Shown here piece after piece: positions 8,871 to 21,997 of a stretch of 64,000 nucleotides of DNA. The position numbers and the translations under genes were made by a program. The notes below the pieces were generated by a model. The model was not told where the DNA came from and searched no databases. It saw only the letters and a program-made list of their open reading frames with translations. The DNA is from Molossus alvarezi. Lineage: Eukaryota; Chordata; Mammalia; Chiroptera; Molossidae. The stretch is from the NCBI GenBank assembly GCA_037176705.1, contig CM073886.1, forward strand, positions 9,384,501 to 9,448,500, read 5' to 3'. How positions within the stretch are numbered: position 1 is the stretch's first letter; every line of letters starts with the position of its first letter.

Positions 8871-9264
8871 CATAGCTTTCCTGACCTTCCTTCTGTGGCA
8901 ACACACAGCCTATGCTCCCTACTTGCCTAGCTCCCTAGCCCAAACCAAAAAGGTCACAATTTCAAAGGTATTGTTTGTTTGCCCACAAACTTCTAGGGTT
9001 GGCCAAAGTATTATTAAAAAAAAAAAAAACAGCCAAATAGGCTCAGGGCCTGCCTCCTAGAATGTGTGACATTAATACAGACCATGCAAATGTGGGAGGT
9101 CACCCTCTGTGTCTGTCTGAAAGCACGCTTTGCAAAATGTCCTTCCTCCTGCCCGAGGAAGCAGGAGCACCCTTCAGCCAGAACTGTCCTCCTTTGTACA
9201 CATCAATAAGGACAGTTCGAATACAGAGAGACATAGTGCTTTTTAAATATTATTTTGTTTTTTA
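8870..9264. other. ITGAM upstream flank, no gene seen
   Basis: Mixed sequence between the promoter and L1-A. There is a 14-base A run at 9018 next to GGTTGGCCAAAG, too short to assign to a mariner end. Confidence 0.4.
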
Positions 9265-10097
9265 AAAAACCTCAAATGGGAATTCCAAAATGGCGGCAGA
9301 GTGAATGGAAGCTACACAGACCGTCTCCAAGGACCAAACTGGAATTACAACTAAAATAAAGACAAATCATCGGGAAAAAGCAACTAAAAAGCAGCTTGTG
9401 AGGACCATATAACCAGGGACACTAACTCGATCCTGGTAGGACTGCGGAGGTGAGAGAGGGGGGCTGGGAGCCCACAGACAGCAGTGGCCTTAGCTGTGAG
9501 CAGCGCCCTCGGGTTACACTCCCAGGTGGCTCCACAGCGCAGAGCCAGGACAGACGCTAAAATAGCCACAGCCACTCACTTTGGGCTCCAGCAGAGGGAG
9601 GGCAGACTGGACTGGAACTGTGTGGGGACACTCAGGATTTGGAGGGCGCTCAGAGCTTTTGCTGAGTTGTAGCCACACAGGACGGTGGCCATCTTACTCC
9701 TTCCCAGGGCTTTGGGGAGAAGCAGCAGCTTCTCCCTCAGAGATTAAACCCCGCCCAGGTGGTTCATTGAAATGCAAATTGAGGCTCATTAACAATCAGC
9801 ATCTGCCCCACCCTTGGGAAATCCTCTTATGCAGAACACCTGAGAGAGCTTTTTATACAACTGAGAACCCAAGGCTCTTCAAGTAACAACGACTAATAGC
9901 CTCCAGGAAAAAACCTAGAGGATAACTGAACCATTCCTGGGCTTCCAGACCTACTCAGGTAAGTAAGACTTAACAGTGGTGTTGAACATGGGTCCTCCCA
10001 CGCTCATCCAAACCCAGTAGAGAAAGCCACAAACAGTAGAACACCAACACACACAGGAAATATTTGGCAGGCTCCAAAACCCACTGAGAGAGCCAAA

Positions 10098-10985
10098 ATG
10101 GTGAAACAAAAAAACAAACCCCAAATGAAAAAACAAGAGACCTCTACCAAAGATGAGATCAATGAAATGCAGTTAAGCAAGTTATCAGAAGTAGAATTCA
10201 GAGCCATGATCTTGAGGAAGCAAAACAGCATGAGTAACAACATAGAAACATTGAAAATCAACCACTTGGAAATAAAAAAAAACACCAAGAAGAAATGAAG
10301 AATGACATAGCAGAAATAAAGAACACATTGGAAGGACTAAACAGCAGACTAAAGGAAGCTGAGGACCAGATCAGTGAATTAGAAGACAGGGTAGAAAAAA
10401 ATCAACCAATCAGAAAAACAAAAGGAATAGACAATTAAAAAACAGGAAGACAGCTTAAGAGAACCGTGGGACAACTGGAAATGTAATAATATTGGAATCA
10501 AAGGAGTCCCTGAAGGAGGAGAAAATGAGCAAGGGTTAGAGAATATATTCAAAGAAATAGTGACAGAAAACTTCCCTAATGTGGTGAAGGAAGAAGGCAT
10601 TCAAGTTCAAAAAGCACAGAGAGCCCCAAGTAAGAAGAACCCAAACAGGCCCACACGAAGACACATAGTAATTAAAATGCCAAAAATTAAAGACAAAGAG
10701 AGAATCCTGAAGGCAGCAAGAGAGAAGCAACAAGTTACTTACAAAGGAACCCCCCCCCATAAGGCTCTCAGCAGACTTCTCAACAGAAACACTACAGGCC
10801 AGAAGGGAATGGTATGAAGTAATCAAGGTCATGAAAAACAAGGATCTGAATCCAAGACTACTCTACCCAGCAAGGCTATCATTCAAAATAGAAGATCAAA
10901 TAAAGACCTTCCCAGATGATAAAAGGCTAAGGGAATACATTAGCACCAAACCAGCACTGCAAGAAATGTTAAAAGGACTGCTGTG
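10098..10985 (+). pseudogene. L1-A ORF1 (broken)
   Basis: It starts MVKQKNKPQMKKQETSTKDE and keeps the coiled-coil region and a C-terminal domain. Frameshifts occur near 10290 and 10400, and a C-run expansion (CCCCCCCC near 10751) breaks the distal part. L1 ORF1p is the RNA-binding trimeric chaperone of the L1 particle. This copy cannot make it. Confidence 0.85.
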
Positions 10986-11135
10986 ATTAGCAGGAGAAAT
11001 AGGAAGAAAAACAGAACCACACTAAACAAAAATGGCAATAAATAAGTACATAGCAATAATCACCTTAAATGTAAATGGATTGAATGCTGTGATAAAAAGA
11101 CACAGAGTAGCTGATTGGATAAGAAAGCATGACTC

Positions 11136-13294
11136 TGACTTCCTGTCAAGATGGCAGCATAGGTAAACGCAGTATCGCATCCTTCCACAACCACATCAAA
11201 GTTACAACTAAACTGCAGAACAACCATCATTCAAAACCACCTGAAATCAAGCTGAATGGAAGTCCTACAACTATGGAATTAAAGCAGCAGCCACATCCAG
11301 ACGGGTAGGTGGGGTGGAGGCGGAGGGGCTGGTCCCACGCCCTCGTGTGGCGGAAAAAAATCAGGAGGATACCTCGGCTGGGAAGGTCCTCCCTGAGGAC
11401 TGAGCGGTCCCCGTCCCACACCAGGTGCCCCGCCCAGGGTTCCAGTGCCAGGAAGAGAGTCCCCATAACTTCTGGTTGGACAAACCAGCAGGAACTGAGG
11501 CTCAGGGAAGCTGAAGTGGCTGGAGCCCCAGGCAGCTCCTAAAAGGGCCCGCGAATGGACTTATTGGACTCACTCCCTCTAAGCTTGGAGGGGAGGCAGC
11601 TCGAGGGGCACCAGAGACATACAGGGAAGGACTGAGCTGTTTGGCATTGGAGCAAGGACTGGAGAGGGGGCTTTCTCCAGGACAAACGTGCTGTCAGAGG
11701 CCTTGGTTTCGTTGGTGAGCGCTTCCCCGAGGCAGCAGACAGTTGCCATATCTAGGCCTCCAGCAACCTGGCTCACACTGGTAGCCCCACCCTGGTGATT
11801 CCCCGAGGCCCCGTCCCACCTACTTTCAGGCCTACCCAACCTGTTGCCACTTGCTTAACCATAGGATTGGCCTATCTTAGACCCTGCTTCAGGTTTTCCT
11901 AAATGCTTTCAAAAAGCAGCATCTGGTCTCAGCTAGCCCCATACTGCTCGTTAAGTAATACACAGAAACAAACACAGGGAGGCAGCCAAAATGAGGAGAC
12001 AAAGAAACAGGTCCCAAATGAAAGAACAGAACAAAACCCCAGGAAAGGAACTAAGCGAAATAGAGATAAGCAACCTAACAGATGCTGAGTTCAAAACACT
12101 GCTTCTAAGGATGCTCAATGAACTTAATGAGAACCTCAGGGAACTTAGTGAGGGCCTCAAGAGCATAAAAAAGGACCAGTCAGAAATGGTGGATGCTCAG
12201 TCAGAAACAAAGGAGGCACTAACTGAAATAAAGAATAATTTACACAGATTCAATAGTAGAGTACGTAAATCCAAGAAGCAAACCATCGATTTGGAATATA
12301 AGGAAGCAAAAAATGCCCAATCAGAACAGCAAAAAGAAAAAAGAATCCAAAAAAATGAGGATAGTGTAAGGAGCCTCTGGGACAACTTCAAGCGTGCCAA
12401 CATTCACATCTTGGGGGTGCAGAAGGAGAAGAGCGAGAACAAGAAATTGAAAATCTGTTTGAAACAATAATGGCAGAAAACTTCCCTCACTTGGTGAAGG
12501 AAACAAACATACAAGTCCAGGAAGCACAGAGAGTCCCAAACAAGATGAACCCCAAGAGGCCCACACCAAGACACTTCATTATCAAAATGCAAAAGATTCA
12601 AGACAAAGAGAGAATCTTAAAAACAGCAAAAGAAAGGCAGCTAGTTACCTACAAGGAAGTTCCCATAAGGCTGTCAGCTGATTTCTCAAAAGAAACTTTG
12701 CAGGCCAGAAGGGAGTGGCAAGAAATATTCAGAGTGATGAAAAGCAAGAACATACAACCAAGAGTACTCTATCCTGCAAAGCTATCATTTAGAATCGATG
12801 GCCATATAAAGAGTTTCCCAGACAAGAAAAAGTTAAAGGAGTTCATCACCACCAAATCGTTATTGTATGAAATGATGAAGGGTCTTTTTGAAGAAAAAAG
12901 ATAAAATATATGAACAAACAAGATGGCAATGAATACATATATATCAACAATGGAATCTACAAACAAAATGAACAGGCAGAACAGAAACATTCTAATAGAT
13001 ACAGAGAACATTTTGTTGGTTGCCAAATGGGAGGGGGGTTGGGGGAATGGGTGAAAAGGTGAAAGGCATTAAGAAGTACAAATTCATTGCTAGGCTGACA
13101 AACCTCAAAGGGAATAGGGTTGGAGGGTGGGAAGAAATAAACCAAAGAACTTATATGCATAACCAATGGACACAGACAATAGTGTGGGAAAAGGCGGGAA
13201 GGGTGCAGGAGTGGGGAGGAGGGGGTCAATGGGGGAAAAATGAGGAACATCTGTAATACATTCAACAATAGAGAGTTTTTTTTAAAAAAGAAAA
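11136..13294 (+). mobile_element. HAL1-A: half-L1 element nested in L1-A
   Basis: A complete ORF1-only element. It has its own 5' UTR (ACTTCCTGTCAAGATGGCAG), one ORF1-type gene, and a 3' UTR with G-rich stretches and an A-rich end. There is no ORF2 sequence between ORF1 and the 3' UTR. A perfect 15-bp target duplication, AAGAAAGCATGACTC, flanks it (11121-11135 and 13295-13309), proving a separate insertion into L1-A. HAL1 elements are known L1-derived non-autonomous retrotransposons of mammals that need L1 ORF2p in trans. Confidence 0.92.
11991..12904 (+). pseudogene. HAL1-A ORF1 (one-base deletion)
   Basis: The N-terminal half reads openly from MRRQRNRSQMKEQNKTPGKE. Near 12419 a base is missing relative to HAL1-B (GTGCAG against GTGCCAG), which shifts the frame at the RRM-like domain. 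The rest continues in another frame (MAENFPHLVKE...) to about 12904, where an extra A alters the C-terminus. Otherwise it is highly similar to the intact copy at 55550-56491. Confidence 0.88.
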
Positions 13295-14645
13295 AAGAAA
13301 GCATGACTCATCTATATGTTGTTTACAAGAGACCCACCTCACAACAAAAGACTCACATAGGTTGAACGTGCAGGGATGGAAAAAAATCTTCCAAGCAAAC
13401 GATAAGGTAAAAAAAAGCTGAGGTAGCAATACTCATATCTGATAAAATAGATTCAAAATGAAGGCCATAACAAGAGACAAAAAAAAATCACTACATAATA
13501 TTGAAAGAATCTATCCAACAGGAAGATATAACCTTGATAAACATATATGCACCCAATATAGGAGCACCAAAATATAGTAAAAATCTTCTGGAGGACTTCA
13601 AAGGACAAATCAACAGCAATGCAATCATAACAGGGACCTTCAACACCCCGCTGACATCACTGGACAGATCCTCTAGACAAAAAATTAGCAAGGAAACAGA
13701 CTCCAAATGAAGCACTAGACCAAATGGATTTAATAGATATCTACAGAGAATTACACCCCAAAACTACAGAATTCACATTTTTCTCAAGTGCACATGGGAC
13801 ATTCTCAAAGATAGACCACATGATAGGATGTAAACTAAATCTCTACAAATTCAAGAAGACTGAAATCATATCAAGCATCTTCTCAGATCACAATGGCATG
13901 AAACTAGAAATCAATTGCAGCAAGAACATGCAAAGACATTTGAACACACGGAGGCTAAATACCATGTTATTAAACAACGAATGGGTTACTGAAGAGATCA
14001 AGGATGAAATGAAAAACTTCCTGGAAACCAATGAAAATGAACACACAACAACACAAAATCTATGGGATGCAGCAAAAGCAGTTCTGAGAGGGAAGTTCAT
14101 AGTACTACAGGCCTACCTCAAGAAACAAGAAAAATTTCTAATAGACTATCTAACCTCACAACTTAAAGAACTAGAAAGGAAACAAAAAGAAAACCCCAGA
14201 GCAAGTAGAAGAAAGGAAATAGTAAAGATCAAAGCAGAAGTAAATGACATAGAAACAAACAAACAAAAAAAAAAACAATTCAAAGGATCAATGAAACAAA
14301 GAGCTGGTTTTTCAAAAAGATAAACAAGATTGATGGACCCTTAGCTAGACTCACCAAGAAACAGAGAGAGAGAACCCAAATACACGAAATCAGAAATGAA
14401 ACAGGAGTAATAACAACTGACACCACAGAAATACAAAAGATCGTTAACAACTACTATGAACAATTATATGGCAACAAATTTGACAATCTAAGCAAAATGA
14501 CAAATTTCTAGAAACACATAGTCTCCCAAAACTGAACCAGGAAGAGATAGAAAACTTGAACAGACCAATAACAACTAAGGAAATTGAAGAAGTAATCAAG
14601 ACTCTCCCAGCAAACAAAGCCCAGGCCTGGATGGCGTCACGGGGG

Positions 14646-14898
14646 TTTTTTGTTTTGTTTTGTTTTGTTTTTCATCCTCACCCAAGGACATTTTTCCATT
14701 TTTTGTTCAGATAAGAGTGGGAGGGAGAGAGAGAAAGAGATATAAATGTGAAAGGGACACATCGAGTGGCTGCCACCCGCACAACCAACCAGGGCCAGGG
14801 ACAAACTGCAACCGAGGTACGTGCCCCTACTGGAACCAAACCCAGGTCTCTCGGGACTGCAGGATGATGCTCTAACTGCTGCGCCAAACCGGCCAGGG
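14646..14898 (-). mobile_element. Ves SINE, type A, in L1-A ORF2
   Basis: A reverse copy with a TTTTG-repeat tail at the left. The short repeat ACGGGGG lies on both sides (14639-14645 and 14902-14908). Confidence 0.92.
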
Positions 14899-16030
14899 CA
14901 TGACGGGGGAGTTTTACCGAACATTCAAAAAAGAACTAACACCCATTCTCCTCAAACTATTTCAAAAAATTCAAGAAGAAGGAAGAGTTCCAAACTCACT
15001 TTATGAAGCCAGCATAATTCTAATTCCAAAATTAGAAAAAGACACTACAAAGAAAGAAAACTACAGGCCAATATCCCTGATGAACATAAACACCAAAATC
15101 CTGAACAAAATACTAGCAAATTGAATCCAGCAATACATCAAAAAAATTATTCACCAGGACCAAGTGGGATTCATTCCAGGGATGCAAGGCTGGTACAATA
15201 TTCGCAAATCAATAAAAGTGATACAACACATAAATAAAATTATTAATAAAAACTGTATGATTATATCAATAGATGCCGGAAAAGCCTTTGACAAAATCCA
15301 GCATCCATTTCTGATAAAAATGCTCAGCAATGTGGGAATAGAGGGATCATATCTCGACATAATAAAGTCCATATATGAAAGACCTACAGCCAACATCATA
15401 CTCAATGGGCAGAAACTAAAAGCATTTCCCTTAAGAACAGGAACAAGACAAGGATGCCCACTTTCGCCACTCTTATTTAACATTGTACTGGAAGTCTTAG
15501 CCATAGCAATCAGACATGAAGAAAAAATAAAAGGGATCCAAATGGGAAAGGAGGAAGTGAAACTGTCATTATTTGCAGATGATATGATATTATACATAGA
15601 AAACCCTAAAGACTCCATCGAAAATCTACTTGTCTTAATAAATAAATTTGGCAAAGTAGCAGGATACAAAATTAACATAAAGAAATTGACAGCATTCTTA
15701 TACACCAATGATGAATGCAAAGAAAGAGAAACTAAAAAAAAAAAAAAATCCCACTTACCATTGCAGCAAAAAAATTAAGATACCTAGAAATAAACATAAC
15801 CAAAGAAGTAAAGGACCTATTTCCAGAAAACTACAGGACATTGAAAAAAGAAATGAAGGAAGATATAAAGAAGTGAAAGCACATACCTTGTTCATGGATT
15901 AGAAGAATTAACATCATTATAATGTCCATATTACCCAAAGCAATCTATAGATTCAATGCAATCCCCATCAAAATACCAATGACATATTTCACAGAACTAG
16001 AACAAATACTTCAAAAGTTCATATGGAACC

Positions 16031-16272
16031 GCCCTGGCCGGTTTGGTTCGGCGGTTGGAGCGTCGGCCTGCGGTACAGAGAGACCCGGGTTCGGTTCCCG
16101 CTAAGGGCACGTACCTCGGTTGCAGTTTGTCCCTGGCCCTGGTTGGTCGTGCGGGTGGCAGCCACTCGATGTGTCCCTTCACATCGATGTTTCTCTCTCT
16201 CTTCCTCTGTCTCCCTCCCACTCTATCTGAACAAAAAATGGGAAAATGTCCTTGGGTGAGGATAAAAAAAAA
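16031..16272 (+). mobile_element. Ves SINE, type A, with 18-bp TSD
   Basis: A near-consensus copy flanked by AAAAGTTCATATGGAACC at 16013-16030 and 16273-16290, with no mismatch. Confidence 0.97.
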
Positions 16273-17871
16273 AAAAGTTCATATGGAACCAAAAAAGACC
16301 CCAAATAGTCACAGCAATTTTGAAAAAGAAGGTCAAAGTAGGTGGGATCACAATACCGGATATCAGGTTATACTACAAAGCTACTTCAATCGAAACAGCC
16401 TGGTACTGCCACAAGAATAGGCATATAGAACAGTGGAACAGAACAGAGAACCCAGAAATGAACCCAAGACATTATGTTCAATTAATATTTCACAGAGGAG
16501 GCAAGAGCATACAATGGAGTAAAGACAACCTCTTTAATAAATGGTGTTGGGAAAACTGGACAGCTACATATAAGAAAATGAAACTAGACCATCAACTTAC
16601 ACCATACACAAAAATAAACTCAAAATGGATAAAAGACTTAAATGTGACTCATGAATCCATAAAAATCCTAGAAGAAAATGTAGGCAACAAAATTTCAGAC
16701 ATCATATGCAGCAGAATTTTCACTGATACATCACCTAATGCAACAGAAACAAAGGAAAAAATGAACACATGGGACTACATCAAACTAAAAAGCTTCTGCA
16801 CAGCAAAAGAAACAATCATCAAAATGGAAAGATAACCCACTGTATGGGAGAACATCATTGCCAATGATATATCAGATAGGGGGTTAATTTCCAATATATA
16901 TAGAGTACTCATACAACTCCACAAAAGGAAGACAAAGAACCCAATTAAAAAGTGGGCAGAGGAGCTGAATAGACACCTCTCCAAACAGGACATACAAATG
17001 GCCAAGAGACATATGAAGAAATGCTCAACATCACTAATCATCAGAGAAATGCAAATCAAAACAACAATGAGGTATCACCTCACACCTGTCAGAATGGCCG
17101 CCATCAACAAATCATCAAACAACAAGTGTTGGCGAGGGTGTGGAGAAAAGGGGACTCTAGTACACTGCTGGTGGGAATGCAGACTGGTGCAGCCACTATG
17201 GAAAACACTATGGTGTTACCTCAAAAAATTAAAAATTGAACTTCCATTTGACCCAGTGATCCCACTTCTAGGAATATACTCTAAGAAGCCTGAAACACCA
17301 ATCAGAAAGAATATATGTACCCCCATGTTTGTAGCAGCACTATTTACAATAGCTGAGATCTGGAAACAGCCCAAGTGTCCATCAGTAGAAGAATGGATAA
17401 AAAAGCTGTGATACATATACACAATGGAGTACAATGCAGCTGTAAGAAAGAAAAATCTCTTATCCTTCGAGACGACATGGAGGGACCTGGAAAGTATTAT
17501 CCTAAGTGAAATAAGCCAAGCAGAAATAGACAAATACCACATGATCCCACTTATTTGTGGAATATAATAATCATAACAGTCTGAGGAATAGGGTAGACCC
17601 AGAGATGTGGAAGTAGGGTACAGACTGACAAACCTCAGAAGAGGGGGTGGTGGGAAGAGGAAAGAGATAAACCACAGAACTTATATGCATGTATGCATAA
17701 CCAATGGACATGGACAACATAGCCGGGGACGGGGCGGGGGGGATGGGGAGGAGGGTGCCAATGGGGTAAAAAAGGAGAAACATCTGTAACAAAACTAAAA
17801 TAAATAAATAAATAGATTATTTAATTAATTTTTTAAAAATTAATTTTTTGAAAAAATAAAATACCTCAAAC

Positions 17872-18141
17872 TGCTCTGGCCAGTTTGGCTCAGCAGTTAG
17901 AGCATCAGCCTGCGGTCCAAAGAAACCTGGGTTCTGTTCCTGCTAAGGGCAGATACCTCAGTTGCAGTTTGTCCCCAGCCCTGGTTGTGTTGTGCATGTG
18001 GGAGGCAGCCACTCGATGTGTCCTTTTCACATTGATGTTTCTCTCTCTCTCTCTCTCTTCCTCTCTCTTCCTCCCACTCTATCTGAACAAAAAATTGAAA
18101 AATGTTCTCGGGAGAGGATTAAAAAAAGAACAAAAAAAACC
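17872..18141 (+). mobile_element. Ves SINE, type A, at the 3' border of L1-A
   Basis: Flanked by CCTCAAAC at 17864-17871 and 18142-18149. Confidence 0.9.
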
Positions 18142-18149
18142 CCTCAAAC

Positions 18150-18315
18150 CTTTTGTGTAGGAATTTTCACTTCCAAAAATTTATCCTAAGAAATATCTGA
18201 GAAGTACAGTAACAAATGGAGGCATAATCTTGTGCATTGCAGCATTGTTTTTACTGGTGAAACACTAGAACCGCCTAAATATCCAACAATAGAGGAATGG
18301 TTGAATGAGGTCTCA
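18150..18315 (+). mobile_element. Ancient L1 fragment
   Basis: The phrases TTATCCTAAGAAATATCTGAG, GTGCATTGCAGCATTG and AATATCCAACAATAGAGGAATGG match the 3' end of ORF2 of old mammalian L1s. Confidence 0.65.
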
Positions 18316-18505
18316 CTCTGTGATATATCCTTACATTCCATCTAGTCGCTTCTACATCTGTGTCAAAGACACGGGAGCATACTTTCATGAAATATATAGA
18401 CCACCAAACCGTACCATGTATGTGACTGCTAATGTCATCCCAAGCCAATGATTTTTCATTCTATCTTTAACATACATTTTCTCTTGCCCTTAGTTCTCCT
18501 TTCTT

Positions 18506-18746
18506 TTTTAATCCTCACACAAGGACATTTTCGCATTATCTTCAGATAGAGCAGGGGGGAGAGAGGGAGTAAGAGAGAGAGAAACATCCATGTGAGAGAG
18601 ACCCATCGAGTGGCTGCCACCCACATGACCCCAACTAGGGTGGAGGACAAACCGCAACCCAGGTACGTGCCCTTAGCGGGAACCGAACCCAGGACTCTCT
18701 GGTCTGCAGGCCGAGGCTCCCACCGCTGTGCCAAACCAGCCAGGGC
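18506..18746 (-). mobile_element. Ves SINE, type A
   Basis: Flanked by TAGTTCTCCTTTCTT at 18491-18505 and 18747-18761. Confidence 0.94.
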
Positions 18747-18840
18747 TAGTTCTCCTTTCTTAATAACCAAAGCAAATAAATGTTTATTCTCTGGAAAAAA
18801 AATTCATAAAATTCTGTATGTTTTGTTTTAAAAATTACCT

Positions 18841-20490
18841 GCCCAGCCAGTGTGGCTCAGTAGATTGACTGTCGTCCCATGAACTTAGAGGTCCTGGTTT
18901 GATTCTTTTTTTTTTTATTTATTTATTTTTTATTGATTAATTTTTGTTACAGATGATTCTCCTTTTTTCCCCCACTGATTCCCCCCTCCCCCTCCCCTCC
19001 CTGCCCCTTCCCCAGATTGTTGTCCATGTCCACTGTTCATGCATACATGCGTATAAGTTCTGTGGTTCATCCCTCCCCCACCTCCCCACTCCTTAGGGGA
19101 TTGTCAGTCTGTACCCCGCTTCCGTGTCTCTGGGACTACCCCATTCCTCAGACTGTTATGTTCATTATATTCCACAAATAAGTGAGATCATATGAAATTT
19201 GTCTTTCTCTGTTTGGCTTGTTTCACTTAGGATGATACTTTCAAGGTCCCTCCATGTAGTCTCAAAGGATAAGAGATCTTTCTTTCTTACTGCTGCGTAC
19301 TACTCCATTGTGTATATGTACCACAGCTTTTTGATCCATTCGTCTACTGATGGGCACTTGGGCTGTTTCCAGATCTTAGCTATTGTAAATAGTGCTGCTA
19401 CAAAGATGGGGGTACATATATTCTTTCTTATTGGTGTTTTATGCTTCTTAGGGTATATTCCTAGATGTGGGATCACTGGGTCAAATGGCAGTTCAATTTT
19501 TAATTTTTTGAGGTGACACCATATTGTTTTCCATAGTGGCTGCACCAGTCTGCATTCCCACCAGCAGTGTACTAGAGTCCCCTTTTCTCCACACCCTCGC
19601 CAACACTTGTTGTTTGATGATTTGTTGATGGCGGCCATTCTGACAGGTGTGAGGTGATACCTCATTGTTGTTTTAATTTGCATCTCTCTGATGATTAGTG
19701 ATGTTGAGCATTTCTTCATATGTCTCTTGGCCATTTGTATGTCCTGTTTGGAGAGGTGTCTATTTAGTTCCTCTGCCCATTTTTTAATTGGGTTCTTTGT
19801 CTTCCTTTTGTGGAGTAGTATGAGCACTCTATATGTATTGGAAATTAACCCCTTATTTGATATATCATTGGCAATTATGCTCTCCCATACAGTGGGTTGC
19901 CTTTCCGTTTTGATGATTGTATCTTTCGCTGTGCAGAAGCTTTTGAGTTTGATGTAGTCCCATGTGTTCATTTTCTCCTGTGTTTCTATTGCCTTAGGTG
20001 ATGTGTCAGTAAAAATTCTGCTGCGTATGATGTCTGAGATTTTGTTGCCTACATTTTCTTCTAGGATTTTTATGGATTCATGAGTCACATTTAAGTCTTT
20101 TATCCATTTTGAGTTTATTTTTGTGTATGGTGTAAGTTGATGGTCTAGTTTCATTTTTCTGCAAGTAGCTGTCCAATTTTCCCAGCACCATTTATTAAAG
20201 AGGCTGTCCTTACTCCACTGTATGCTCTTGCCACCTTTGTCAAATATTAATTGAGCGTATTGCCTTGGGTCCATTTCTGGGTTCTCTATTCTGTTCCACT
20301 GGTCTATATGCCTGTTCTTGTGCCAGTACCAGGCTGTTCTGGTTTGATTCTTGATCAGGGCACATGCCAGGTTGCAGGCTCGATCTCCATTAGGGGGCGT
20401 GGCGGAGGCTGTCAATCGATGGTTCTCTCTCACATTGATATTTCTATCTCTCTCTCCCTTCCTCTTTCTCTAAAAAATCAATAAAAACAT
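18841..20490 (+). mobile_element. Ves SINE, type B, split by an L1
   Basis: The head is at 18841-18907 and the body and tail resume at 20353-20490 (ATCAGGGCACATGCCAGG to AAATCAATAAAAACATAG). The intervening DNA is the L1 described separately. Confidence 0.93.
18908..20338 (-). mobile_element. 5'-truncated L1 with 14-bp TSD
   Basis: A reverse L1: poly-T tail, G/C-rich 3' UTR, and ORF2 C-terminal coding DNA. Its frame is open for about 350 codons on the minus strand (complement of 19300-20340), with the conserved [20 protein letters not shown] phrase. The 5' end is truncated right at AACAGCC. The target duplication CTGGTTTGATTCTT lies at 18894-18907 and 20339-20352. Confidence 0.95.
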
Positions 20491-21373
20491 AGTAAGAAAA
20501 TTTACCTGTCTAGGTGGAGGGCCGGTGTAGGTGAGGCGGCGGCCTGGGGCCCGTGGGCGGGCGGCGGGCCGCAGAGCCAGGGGCGCGTGGCAGGATGCAG
20601 GCAGCAGGATGGGGACTCCTGGGCTCCGGACCGCCTGGCTTTTGGTCTCGGGCCTCTTTCCGACCTAGAGCTCTCGGGAAAGCTGGGGTTGGGTTTGTGG
20701 TTCTTGGCCTCCTAGGCCCTGATTGTGGGGTTTGTCTCCTTGTCTCAACCTGGTCCGGTATACCAGCATACAGAACACTCTCTTGATATCTCTTTTTTGA
20801 ACAAAATGGGGATTGTTGGCCTGGGCAAGTTGGGGATCCCCATTGCATTCCAGGCGTCACGAATTCCACCATAGTAAGTCAGTGTTGAAGCCAGTAAATT
20901 GAAGAAGGCCGGTAGTCAGCCAACGGAGGGGATGTCCCTGAGCAGGACCCAACCAGGAATACATCCTTGAGAGGCAGCCATCCCTGGAGCCCGGAACCCA
21001 TGTCCTAGGCTTACCTCGACCACCGACTGTGCAGGTCCATTGCCCTTTGTGTAAAATGAATGTGTTGGATGCCTCTGATGTCCCTCCTCACTCAGGAAGT
21101 CGGATTCCCAACTCCCTTTCAAAGAATCTTTCCTTGAAGACAGACCTGAAAAGCGTGTCCTTCCTGCATCCCACCTAGCCAGGAGGTCAAGAATAAGAGA
21201 TGTCTACTGTTTTTTTTCCAGACACCAAGCTGGCCAAGGGCAACTGGGCACTTAGGAGGGTTCCTGTGCTTCTCGTGCAGTGGGAATCTCTGCCCTGAAG
21301 ACTTGTTTATAAACCAATACCAGCAGTGTAAAACACACCAATGTGAGAAATAAGAGACATTGTCGATTTGTGT

Positions 21374-21480
21374 TAAAACTCGCTCTTAACTTGCTGGTTC
21401 ACTTTGGGCAAATCCCTTTCTTCCTCTGGACTTGAGATTTCTCGTCTGGCAAAGGAAGGTGTTGGATTAGGTCACTGGTT
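21374..21480 (+). repeat. MIR fragment inside the retrocopy
   Basis: The phrases CTTAACTTGCTGGTTCACTTTG, GGGCAAATCCCTTTCTTCC and GTTGGATTAGGTCACTGGTTC match the MIR core and 3' part. Confidence 0.6.
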
Positions 21481-21620
21481 CTTATTTCCCTTTCCCATAC
21501 TCCCAGCACAGCTGAAGAATGAATAATGGTTCTATAAGACCACAATTTTCTGGGGGAGGGAAAAGGTGGGGTTTGCAAGGTACATTTGTAGCCATATAGA
21601 TTGAAAAATCTGTGCTTGTA

Positions 21621-21958
21621 TTTTTTTTTTTTTTTTAGGGTTAAGTGTTTGGCAGACTTTTTGAAGGGATAAAACAATGTTCCCAGGGCACAGGCATAAA
21701 GGAAAGAGCATGGCATTGAGCAGGGACAGCTACAAATCCAGAAAGGCCCTCCAGATTAGAAGACCAGGGGTGGGGAAAAAGCAGTGTGAAATGCAGCTAG
21801 AGGCAGGTTTGGGTGAGATTGTGATAGATCTTGTTTTTGTTTTTGTTTTTTAAGAAGTTTGGTCCAGAGGGCATATTTTTGGTTCACAAAGAGGACTTCT
21901 GGATGTTGTTTCTTGTTATTTCTTTAGATACCCCTCTATATAGAGTTAGCATCACTTC

Positions 21959-21997
<39 letters not shown>

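Larger units (their letters stand above)
11032..17566 (+). pseudogene. L1-A ORF2 (endonuclease/reverse transcriptase, broken)
   Basis: It opens with ATGGCAATAAATAAG and the endonuclease phrase ITLNVNGLN. The reverse transcriptase part contains the FADD active-site motif at 15572-15583 and a Cys-rich C-terminus near 17100-17200. It is interrupted by HAL1-A within the endonuclease domain, by one Ves between endonuclease and reverse transcriptase, and by another in the C-terminal third. Several frameshifts and stops are also present, including at 15121-15123. It is non-functional. Confidence 0.85.
9282..17863 (+). mobile_element. L1-A: nearly full-length LINE-1 with nested HAL1 and two Ves
   Basis: It begins with the GC-rich 5' UTR (AATTCCAAAATGGCGGCAGAG), followed by ORF1, ORF2 and a G-rich 3' UTR ending ACATCTGTAACAAAAC near 17795 and an AAATAAAT-type tail. 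A degenerate AT-rich stretch (17818-17860) follows before ACCTCAAA, which is also present before the 5' end (9271-9278), so that repeat is the probable target duplication. Removing the inserts (HAL1 11136-13294 and Ves at 14646-14898 and 16031-16272) leaves roughly 5.9 kb. Both ORFs are broken. Confidence 0.92.

Noticed and set aside
8990..9035. Possible mariner end (GGTTGGCCAAAG followed by a long A run)
   Set aside because: Only about 12 bases match a mariner terminus and no second end or TA duplication was seen.
16031..16110. tRNA-like heads of Ves copies as possible tRNA genes
   Set aside because: They carry A and B box-like words but do not fold as complete tRNAs and are always fused to the SINE body.
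19300..20433. Long minus-strand open frame of 377 codons
   Set aside because: It is the C-terminal part of L1 ORF2 plus a few codons of the flanking Ves. It is not a host gene.
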